NCBI RefSeq assembly: GCF_010499455.1 | Contig: NZ_JAAGOH010000006.1 | Span: 62,001-126,000 of the forward strand | DNA: 64,000 bases | Source of the DNA: Ideonella livida | GTDB taxonomy: Bacteria; Pseudomonadota; Gammaproteobacteria; Burkholderiales; Burkholderiaceae_C | Direction: 5' to 3' | Shown here: positions 49,760 to 56,943 of the stretch, piece by piece | Layout of the letters: the number at the start of each line of letters is the position of its first letter | Numbering within the stretch: the first letter of the stretch is position 1 | Notes under the pieces: model-generated | The model's input: the letters and a program-made list of their open reading frames with translations, nothing else | Database searches by the model: none | Told to the model about the DNA's origin: nothing | Program-made: the position numbers and the translations under genes

Positions 49760-50923
49760 TCAGGCGGCCACCAGGCAACGGTCCCGGCCCGCGGCCTTGG
49801 CTTGGTAGAGGGCCTCGTCGGCCCGCTCCAGGGCGGGCTGCACATCCTCCGGCGCAACGCAGGCGGCCACACCGGCCGAGAAGCGCACGCCCCCGGGCAG
49901 GCCGATGTGTGAGGGCAGGGCCACCAGCCCCTCCCGCACCCGGGCCACCACGGTCAGGGCACAGGCGGGAACGGTATCCGGCAACAAGAGCAGGAACTCC
50001 TCACCGCCCCAGCGCGCCAACGCATCGGTCTTGCGCACCCGGCCCATGGCCACCTGGGCGAAGCTGCGCAGCACCTCGTCTCCGGCGGCATGCCCCAGCC
50101 GGTCGTTGACCTGCTTGAAGTGGTCCAGGTCGAACAGCACCACACTGAAGGGGGTGCCCAGGCGCTGGGCGCGCGCGGCTTCCTGCGCCAGCAGCTCGCC
50201 CATGGCGCGGCGGTTGAGCAGGCCGGTCAAAGGGTCCCGCGTGGCCAGCTCCTGGATGCGGGTCAGGGCCTCCTGCAGCGCCGTGCGTTGTTCGGTCAGG
50301 CGTTGACGCATGCGGGTCAGGCGCCCGGCCAGCACCGCCACCGCAAACAGGAACAGGCCCGCCAGGGTGAGGTGGATCATCTCGACGCGAGGCTCATAGG
50401 CCAGGGGATCGGTGCTGACCTTGTAGGCCATCACCCCGGCCAGCAGCCCGAAGCCCAGCAGCGCCAGCCACCGCGCCTGCCCCACCCGCAGGCCGAAGAA
50501 ACTGAAGACCAGCACCAGCATCATCGCCACCAACATGGCGCCGCGGGTGGGTCCGCAGATGCCATAGGCCCAGGCCGACCCGACCAGGGCGAAGACGCAC
50601 TGTGGCACGGTCAGGGCCGGGTCGCGGGACAGGCGCAGGTTCCAGCCGCTGCGGATGAGCAGGTAGAAGGCGAAGGCCCAGCTCAGGTTGTAGGCATTGA
50701 ACAGCAGCATGTCGGCCACCGGCATGAGCCCCAGCAGCACCGCCGCCCCCTGGATGGGGACATAGGCGGCGATGACGCCAAAGGACAGCAGGGTCTGGGC
50801 CACGCGCACCCGCTGACGGCCCGGGGGCCCCAGCAGCCGGGCGGACAGCCGCTCCCGCCAGCCCGCGTCAGGCGGCGGCGGGCTGCAGGCAGCCGGTGAG
50901 GAGGGGGCGGCGGCAGCGCTCAT
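49760..50923 (-). CDS. Membrane diguanylate cyclase (GGDEF)
   Basis: This 387-aa enzyme makes c-di-GMP from two GTP. Six or so membrane helices (about residues 40-215) form the sensor half, of the MASE type by topology. A short coiled coil leads to the GGDEF domain (DPLTGLLNRRAM onwards). The active site is GGEEF (306-310), and an RxxD inhibition site (RKTD) stands exactly five residues before it. The ATG at 50923 was chosen. It lies 55 nt downstream of the Lrp gene on the same strand. Confidence 0.92.
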   Translation of the reverse strand: MSAAAAPSSPAACSPPPPDAGWRERLSARLLGPPGRQRVRVAQTLLSFGVIAAYVPIQGAAVLLGLMPVADMLLFNAYNLSWAFAFYLLIRSGWNLRLSRDPALTVPQCVFALVGSAWAYGICGPTRGAMLVAMMLVLVFSFFGLRVGQARWLALLGFGLLAGVMAYKVSTDPLAYEPRVEMIHLTLAGLFLFAVAVLAGRLTRMRQRLTEQRTALQEALTRIQELATRDPLTGLLNRRAMGELLAQEAARAQRLGTPFSVVLFDLDHFKQVNDRLGHAAGDEVLRSFAQVAMGRVRKTDALARWGGEEFLLLLPDTVPACALTVVARVREGLVALPSHIGLPGGVRFSAGVAACVAPEDVQPALERADEALYQAKAAGRDRCLVAA

Positions 50924-50978
50924 GGAAGCGGTATCGGCCGCGAGCCTCCAAAGTGGAGCCCCGGCGGGACGCCCGGGC

Positions 50979-51506
50979 TCAGGGCAGCAGGTGGCGCAGC
51001 GGCAGCGGGCCGCCGGCCTTGACCTCACCCAGGGAGAAGCTGGTGTGCACGTCCTTGATGTTGGGCAGGCGAAAGAGCACGTCGCGCACCCAACGGGAAT
51101 AGGCGTCGAGGTCGGTGGCCAGCACCTGCAGTTCGAAGGTGCCGGCGCCGCTGATGTAGTGGCAGGAGAGCACCTCGGGCATGCCATGCAGCGCGGCCTC
51201 CAGGGCCTGCATGGCCGGTGCGTTGTCGCGCTCGGCGTCCACCCGCACAAAGGCCAGCACCCCCAGGCCCAGACGGCGGCGGTCGATCTCGGCGCGGTAG
51301 CCGGTGATGACGCCCAGCTCCTCCAGCCGGCGCACCCGTCGCCAGGTGGGCGCAGCCGACAGCCCGATGCGCTGGGCCAGCTCGGTATTGCTCAGGCGGC
51401 CATCGGCCTGCAGGGCCTGCAGGATGGCCACGTCATAGCGGTCCAGCACCGGTGCACCGAGCCGCTCCGCGCCTAGGGTTTTCCCCGAATCCTCGATTTC
51501 AGGCAA
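50979..51506 (-). CDS. Lrp/AsnC family transcriptional regulator
   Basis: This 175-aa regulator has an N-terminal helix-turn-helix (LDRYDVAILQALQADGRLSN, ELAQRIGLSAAPTWRRVRRL) and a RAM ligand-binding domain with the conserved turn HYISGAGTFELQV. It is divergent from the indolepyruvate oxidoreductase, so it probably controls that gene in response to an amino acid or 2-oxoacid. No ATG is available: the likely start is a TTG at 51506, with a GTG about 60 nt inside as alternative. Confidence 0.87.
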   Translation of the reverse strand: MPEIEDSGKTLGAERLGAPVLDRYDVAILQALQADGRLSNTELAQRIGLSAAPTWRRVRRLEELGVITGYRAEIDRRRLGLGVLAFVRVDAERDNAPAMQALEAALHGMPEVLSCHYISGAGTFELQVLATDLDAYSRWVRDVLFRLPNIKDVHTSFSLGEVKAGGPLPLRHLLP

Positions 51507-51719
51507 CTTATCTGCACCTTTTTATAAATGGAAGAAAGGATGTTGCTATCTCGACCGCCCTGCGGCAAGCGAAAGAAAGCACCTCTCCGGCCCCCAGGCC
51601 TACACTTTTTGCATCCCCTTTCCCTGGCGGCGGCACCGCGCCACAAGCGCCGGTGCACCGACCGCCGGGCCCCCGCCCCCGGCGCGCCCCCACGCCGCGC
51701 CCTCACAGGAGCCGCCGCC
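51507..51719. promoter_or_regulatory. Divergent control region between the Lrp gene and the oxidoreductase
   Basis: The part next to the Lrp gene (51500-51550) is markedly AT-rich (TTTTTATAAATGG; TATAAA at 51523-51528), unlike the rest of the window. It is a likely site of promoters or Lrp binding. Exact hexamers cannot be assigned. ACAGGAG at 51705-51711 is the ribosome site of the oxidoreductase. Confidence 0.45.
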
Positions 51720-54700
51720 ATGAATGCCCCTCTGTCCGAGGTCCTGACCGAGTCCCTCCCCAGTGCGGCCCCGCTCGGCTCGCCCAAGCCGGCAGGCTCT
51801 GCCCCCGGTGGCACACCGCGCCCGCTGGCCCAGGCCAGTCTGGACGACAAGTACACCCTGCCCGCCGGGCGGGCCTTCATGAGCGGGGTGCAGGCCCTGG
51901 TGCGGCTGCCGATGCTGCAGCGCGCCCGCGACGCGGCCGCCGGCCTGGACACCGCCGGCTTCATCAGCGGCTACCGCGGCAGCCCGCTGGGCACCTACGA
52001 CCAGTCCCTGCAGGCCGCCAAGAAGCACCTGGCGGCGCAGCACATCGTCTTCCAGCCCGGCGTCAACGAGGAACTGGGCGCCACCGCGGTCTGGGGCACG
52101 CAGCAGCTGGACCTCTTCCCTGACAAGAAGAAGCACGACGGCGTCTTCGGCATCTGGTACGGCAAGGGCCCGGGCGTGGACCGCTGCCTGGATGTGTTCA
52201 AGCACGCCAACATGGCCGGCACCGCCCGGCACGGCGGCGTGATCGCCATCGCCGGCGACGACCACGTGGCCAAGAGCTCCACCGCCGCCCACCAGAGCGA
52301 CCACGTCTTCAAGGCCTGCGGCTTCCCCACCTTCTTCCCGTCCAGCGTGCAGGACATCCTGGACATGGGCCTGCACGCCTTTGCCATGAGCCGCTTCGCC
52401 GGCGTGTGGACCGGCATGAAGACGATCCAGGACATCGTCGAGTCCAGCAGCAGCGTCGATGTCTCGGCCGACCGCGTGAAAATCATCCTGCCCGAGGACT
52501 TCGCGATGCCGCCGGGCGGCCTGCACATCCGCTGGCCGGACCCGCCGCTCGAGCAGGAAGCCCGGCTGATGGACTACAAGTGGTACGCGGCCCTGGCCTA
52601 TGTGCGCGCCAACCGCCTGAACCACAACGTCGTCGCCACCCCCCACGACCGCTTCGGCATCATCGCCAGCGGCAAGGCCTGGAACGACACCCGCCAGGCC
52701 CTGGCCGACCTGGGCCTGAGCGACGAGGTCTGCCGCGCCATCGGCCTGCGCCTGCACAAGGTCAACGTGGTCTGGCCGCTGGAGGCCACCATCACCCGCG
52801 ACTTCGCCCAGGGCCTGCAGGAGATCCTGGTGGTCGAGGAGAAGCGCCAGGTCATCGAATACCAGCTCAAGGAAGAGCTCTACAACTGGCGCCCCGACGT
52901 GCGCCCCAACGTGCTGGGCAAGTTCGACGAGCCCGAGGGCGACGCCACCGGTGGCGAGTGGAGCCACGCCAACCCCAGCGGCAACTGGCTGCTGCGCGCC
53001 AAGGCCGACCTGAGCCCGGCGATCATCGCCAAGGCCATCGCCAAGCGCCTGACCAAGCTCGGCGTGCCCGAGGACGTGAAGGCGCGCATGGACGCGCGCA
53101 TCCGCGTGATCGAGGCCAAGGAGCGTGAACTCGCCGCGCTGACGGTCAACACCGGCGAGCGCACGCCCTGGTTCTGCTCGGGCTGCCCGCACAACACCAG
53201 CACCCGCGTGCCCGAGGGCTCGCGCGCGGTGGCCGGCATCGGCTGCCACTACATGGTCAACTGGATGCCGGGCCGCGCCACCAGCACCTTCACCCAGATG
53301 GGCGGCGAGGGCGTGCCCTGGGTCGGCCAGGCCGCCTTCACCAAGGAAGGCCACATCTTCGCCAACCTGGGTGACGGCACCTACTTCCACTCCGGCCTGC
53401 TGGCGATCCGCCAGAGCATCGCCGCGGGCGTCAACATCACCTACAAGGTGCTCTACAACGACGCGGTGGCCATGACCGGTGGCCAGCGCGTGGGCGAGCG
53501 GCCCGAGGGCCACAGCGTGCTGCAGATCATGCAGAGCCTGACCGCCGAGGGCGTGGCCAAGCTGGTCATCGTCACCGACGAGCCCGCCAAGTACCAGGGC
53601 GTGGCGCTCAGCCCGGGCGTGACCGTGCACCACCGCGACGAGCTCGACGCCATCCAGCGCCAGTTCCGCGAGCTCAAGGGCACCACCGCCATCCTCTACG
53701 ACCAGACCTGCGCCACCGAGAAGCGCCGCCGCCGCAAGCGCGGCAACCTGGTCGACCCCGCCAAGCGCGTGGTCATCAACGAGCTGGTCTGCGAGGGCTG
53801 CGGCGACTGCTCGGTGCAGAGCAACTGCGTGTCGGTCGAGCCGCTGGAAACCGAGTTCGGCCGCAAGCGCCAGGTCAACCAGAACACCTGCAACAAGGAC
53901 TTCTCCTGCGTGAAGGGCTTCTGCCCCAGCTTCGTCACCGTCGAGGGCGGCACGCTGAAGAAGCCCGGCACGGGCGCCCGCCAGGCCCCCGCGCTGCCGC
54001 CGGTGCCCGAACCCCGCGTGCCCGCCGCGCCGCAGGCCTGGGGCATCGTCGTCGCCGGCATCGGCGGCACCGGCGTGATCACCATCGGCCAGCTGCTGGG
54101 CATGGCCGCCCACCTCGAAGGCAAGGGCGTCATCACCCAGGACGCCGCCGGCCTGGCCCAGAAGGGCGGCGCCACCTGGAGCCATGTGCAGATCGCCGAC
54201 GACCCGGCCCACATCCTGGCCACCAAGGTCGACACCGCCAAGGCCGACCTGGTCATCGGCTGCGAGGCCATCGTCACCGCCGCCAAGCCGACGCTGACCG
54301 CGATGCAGCCCGGCCGCACCTACGTGGCGATGAACAACCACCGCACCCCCACCGCCGCGCTGATCCACGACGCCGACTGGGCCTTCCCGGCCGGCGCCTG
54401 CGACGACGCGGTGCGCCAGGCGGTGGGCGCCGAGCACTTCGCCGCCTTCGACGCCGAAGAGGTCGCGGTGCAGCTGCTGGGCGACTCGATCTACACCAAC
54501 CCGCTGATGCTGGGCTTTGCCTGGCAGCAGGGCCGCGTGCCGCTGCAGCACGCCGCGCTGATGCGGGCGATCGAGCTCAACGGCACCCAGGTCGAGAAGA
54601 ACAAGGCCGCCTTCGAGTGGGGCCGCCGCTGCGCCCATGACCTGGCCGCGGTGAAGGCCCTGTTCGCCACCGCGCAGGTGATCCGGGTGCTCAAGCGGCC

Positions 54701-55325
54701 GTCGCTGGACGAGCTGGTCGCGCGCCGCGCCGACTTCCTCACCGGCTACCAGAACGCCGCGTACGCGGCCGACTACCGGGCGGTGGTCGAGCGCGTGCGC
54801 GCCGCCGAGGCCCCGCTGGGCGGCACCCGCCTGGCCGAGGCCGTGGCCCGCAACCTGTTCAAGCTGATGGCCTACAAGGACGAGTACGAGGTGGCGCGCC
54901 TGCACACCGCGCCCGAGTTCAGCGCCAAGGTCGCGTCCCTGTTCGACGGCGAGGTCAAGCTGGTGCACCACCTGGCCCCGCCGATGTGGGCCAAGACCGA
55001 CGCGCACGGCCAGATGGTCAAGAAGCCCTACGGCCCCTGGGTGCGCCACGCGATGGGCCTGCTGGCCCGGCTCAAGGGCCTGCGCGGCACCGCCTTCGAC
55101 CCCTTCGGCCGCCACCCCGAGCGGGTCGAGGAACGCGCCCTGATCGCCGAGTACCGCGCCACCGTGGACGAACTGCTGCGCGGCCTGAGCGCCGAGCGGC
55201 TGCCCCTGGCCCTGGAGATCGCCCGCCTGCCCGAGGACATCCGCGGCTTCGGCCACGTCAAGACCCGCCACCTGGCCGCGGTGCGGCCCAAGTGGCAGGC
55301 GCTGATGGCGCGCTGGCGCGGCTGA
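51720..55325 (+). CDS. Fused indolepyruvate:ferredoxin oxidoreductase (IorA-IorB type)
   Basis: This 1201-aa cytoplasmic enzyme oxidatively decarboxylates aryl-2-oxoacids to aryl-acyl-CoA, using TPP, CoA and ferredoxin. The first half is IorA-like (GFISGYRGSPLGTYDQSL, then VNEELGATAVWGTQQL; TPP segment around AFTKEGHIFANLGDGTYFHSG). A cysteine cluster (CEGCGDCSVQSNC...CNKDFSCVKGFCP) follows near residues 690-740 for Fe-S centres. From about residue 770 the IorB/gamma domain begins (VVAGIGGTGVITIGQLL). It catabolises aromatic or other amino acids after transamination. The ATG at 51720 has ACAGGAG upstream. Confidence 0.93.
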   Translation: MNAPLSEVLTESLPSAAPLGSPKPAGSAPGGTPRPLAQASLDDKYTLPAGRAFMSGVQALVRLPMLQRARDAAAGLDTAGFISGYRGSPLGTYDQSLQAAKKHLAAQHIVFQPGVNEELGATAVWGTQQLDLFPDKKKHDGVFGIWYGKGPGVDRCLDVFKHANMAGTARHGGVIAIAGDDHVAKSSTAAHQSDHVFKACGFPTFFPSSVQDILDMGLHAFAMSRFAGVWTGMKTIQDIVESSSSVDVSADRVKIILPEDFAMPPGGLHIRWPDPPLEQEARLMDYKWYAALAYVRANRLNHNVVATPHDRFGIIASGKAWNDTRQALADLGLSDEVCRAIGLRLHKVNVVWPLEATITRDFAQGLQEILVVEEKRQVIEYQLKEELYNWRPDVRPNVLGKFDEPEGDATGGEWSHANPSGNWLLRAKADLSPAIIAKAIAKRLTKLGVPEDVKARMDARIRVIEAKERELAALTVNTGERTPWFCSGCPHNTSTRVPEGSRAVAGIGCHYMVNWMPGRATSTFTQMGGEGVPWVGQAAFTKEGHIFANLGDGTYFHSGLLAIRQSIAAGVNITYKVLYNDAVAMTGGQRVGERPEGHSVLQIMQSLTAEGVAKLVIVTDEPAKYQGVALSPGVTVHHRDELDAIQRQFRELKGTTAILYDQTCATEKRRRRKRGNLVDPAKRVVINELVCEGCGDCSVQSNCVSVEPLETEFGRKRQVNQNTCNKDFSCVKGFCPSFVTVEGGTLKKPGTGARQAPALPPVPEPRVPAAPQAWGIVVAGIGGTGVITIGQLLGMAAHLEGKGVITQDAAGLAQKGGATWSHVQIADDPAHILATKVDTAKADLVIGCEAIVTAAKPTLTAMQPGRTYVAMNNHRTPTAALIHDADWAFPAGACDDAVRQAVGAEHFAAFDAEEVAVQLLGDSIYTNPLMLGFAWQQGRVPLQHAALMRAIELNGTQVEKNKAAFEWGRRCAHDLAAVKALFATAQVIRVLKRPSLDELVARRADFLTGYQNAAYAADYRAVVERVRAAEAPLGGTRLAEAVARNLFKLMAYKDEYEVARLHTAPEFSAKVASLFDGEVKLVHHLAPPMWAKTDAHGQMVKKPYGPWVRHAMGLLARLKGLRGTAFDPFGRHPERVEERALIAEYRATVDELLRGLSAERLPLALEIARLPEDIRGFGHVKTRHLAAVRPKWQALMARWRG

Positions 55326-55357
55326 GCCGCCGGGCCGCGGTGCCAACGGGCACGGCG

Positions 55358-55363
55358 TACGAT
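55358..55363 (+). promoter_or_regulatory. Possible -10 element upstream of the GS-like gene
   Basis: TACGAT, 55 nt before the GS-like start codon, resembles betaproteobacterial -10 sequences. There is no clear -35, and the gene could instead be read from the oxidoreductase transcript. Confidence 0.25.
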
Positions 55364-55418
55364 GGGGCGATGCGCGGTGATGGCCGCCCACGGCCTGCCC
55401 CTGCCCCCCTGGAGTGAC

Positions 55419-56765
55419 ATGAGCCTTTCCTGGACCCCCGAGCGCCTGGCCGAGCATTTCACCGCCCTGGGCGTGCGCGACATCGAATGCGTCTTCCCCG
55501 ACGTCAGCGGCCACCCGCGTGGCAAGTTGATGCCCGCCGCCGCCTTCGCCCGCGGCCAGGAGCTGCGCATCGCCCAGGCAATCCCGATGCAGTGCGTGAC
55601 CGGCGAGTACTCCTACGACCCGATCTTCCCGGACGCCGACCCCGACGTGCGCCTGGTGCCCGACCTGTCCACCCTGCGCCCGGTGCCCTGGGCCAGCGTG
55701 CCGCGCTGGATGGCGATCCACGACTGCCTGGAGCTGGACGGCCGCCCCTGCGCCTTCGCCCCGCGCCAGGTGCTGCAGGCGGTGCTGGCGCGCTACGCCG
55801 CGCGTGGCCTGACCCCCGTGGTCGCCCCAGAGATCGAGTTCTACCTGACCGCTCCCAACCCCGACCCGGCCCAGCCCCTGCGCCCGCCCAGCGGCCGCGG
55901 CGGCCAGACCGAGGTGGGCCAGTCCGCCTTCAGCCTGGACGCGCTGACCGCGCTGGCGCCGTTCTGGGACGCCTTCCACGCCGCCGTGGACGCGCTGGGC
56001 ATCCGCACCGACACCTGGATCCACGAGGTCGGCTGCAGCCAGTACGAGGTCAACCTGCTGCACGGCGACGCCCTGGCGGTGGCCGACCAGGCCTTCCTCT
56101 TCAAGCGCGCTGCCAAGGAGGTGGCGCTGCAGCACGGCCTGTGCGCGGTCTTCATGGCCAAGCCGATCCAGGGCGAGGCCGGCAGCAGCATGCACCTGCA
56201 CCAGAGCCTGGTGGACGCTGAGGGGCGCAACGTCTTCACCGACGAACAGGGCCGAGACAGCGCCGCCCTGGGCCACTACATCGCCGGCCTGCAGGCGCAC
56301 GGGGCGGACCTGATGCTGCTGTACGCCCCCTTCGTCAACTCCTTCCGGCGCTACGTCAGCGGCAGCCAGGCCCCGACCACGCTGGACTGGGGCGTGGACA
56401 ACCGCACCGTCGGCCTGCGGGTGCCCACCTCGGCCCCGGCCGCGCGGCGGGTCGAGAACCGCATCGCCGGCGCCGACGCCAACCCCTACCTGGCGATCGC
56501 CGCGTCCCTGGCCGCCGGCCTGGACGGCCTGGAGCGCCAGCTCACGCCCACCCCGCCGGTGCAGGGCAACGGCTACGACGCCGCGCACGGCCTGCCGCGC
56601 ACCTTCCTGGCCGCGCACGAGCGCCTGAACGCCAGCCCCGACGCCGCCCGCCTGCTGGGCGCCGACTTCGTGCGGGCCTACGGCGCGGTCAAGGCGCTGG
56701 AGCACGACAGCTACCTGAACCACATCAGCGAATGGGAGCGGCGCTACCTGGCGCCCCAGGCCTGA
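55419..56765 (+). CDS. Glutamine synthetase family ligase (gamma-glutamylpolyamine-synthetase-like)
   Basis: This 448-aa ATP-grasp-like ligase of the GS family has the metal-binding VAPEIEFYL, KPIQGEAGSSMHLHQSL, NRTVGLRVP and the C-terminal RVENRIAGADANPYLAIAA. The adenylylation Tyr motif of GlnA-I is not seen, and the length equals PuuA-type enzymes, which glutamylate amines rather than ammonia. The ATG at 55419 follows GGAG. It lies 93 nt after the oxidoreductase; a joint role in amino-acid or amine catabolism is an inference. Confidence 0.88.
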   Translation: MSLSWTPERLAEHFTALGVRDIECVFPDVSGHPRGKLMPAAAFARGQELRIAQAIPMQCVTGEYSYDPIFPDADPDVRLVPDLSTLRPVPWASVPRWMAIHDCLELDGRPCAFAPRQVLQAVLARYAARGLTPVVAPEIEFYLTAPNPDPAQPLRPPSGRGGQTEVGQSAFSLDALTALAPFWDAFHAAVDALGIRTDTWIHEVGCSQYEVNLLHGDALAVADQAFLFKRAAKEVALQHGLCAVFMAKPIQGEAGSSMHLHQSLVDAEGRNVFTDEQGRDSAALGHYIAGLQAHGADLMLLYAPFVNSFRRYVSGSQAPTTLDWGVDNRTVGLRVPTSAPAARRVENRIAGADANPYLAIAASLAAGLDGLERQLTPTPPVQGNGYDAAHGLPRTFLAAHERLNASPDAARLLGADFVRAYGAVKALEHDSYLNHISEWERRYLAPQA

Positions 56766-56857
56766 GACCCATCACCGCCTGAAGCGCTCCGCCGGGCGTT
56801 GCGGCGCCGCCACGCCCACCCCGGCCCCGGCCCGCCCCTCTAGACTCCGTGCGCAAG

Positions 56858-56889
56858 CCGACACATGTCGGACACCCCCCCGACACATG
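56858..56889. promoter_or_regulatory. Repeated CCGACACATG upstream of the TonB receptor gene
   Basis: CCGACACATG occurs at 56858-56867 and again at 56880-56889, 22 bp apart. The first copy is part of a dyad, CCGACA-CA-TGTCGG (56858-56871). Two helical turns between copies suggest an operator for a dimeric regulator. Confidence 0.5.
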
Positions 56890-56943
56890 CCCCGCGGGGG
56901 CCGCCACCGCCGGCCCCCGCGTCCAGCCCGGAGTCCAGCCCCC

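Noticed and set aside
51600-56723. Very long open frame on the minus strand (about 1700 codons)
   Set aside because: It lies opposite the oxidoreductase and the GS-like gene, both of which have clear motifs. Its translation is a Val/Gly/His/Gln-rich repeat-free shadow, as expected from GC-rich third positions.
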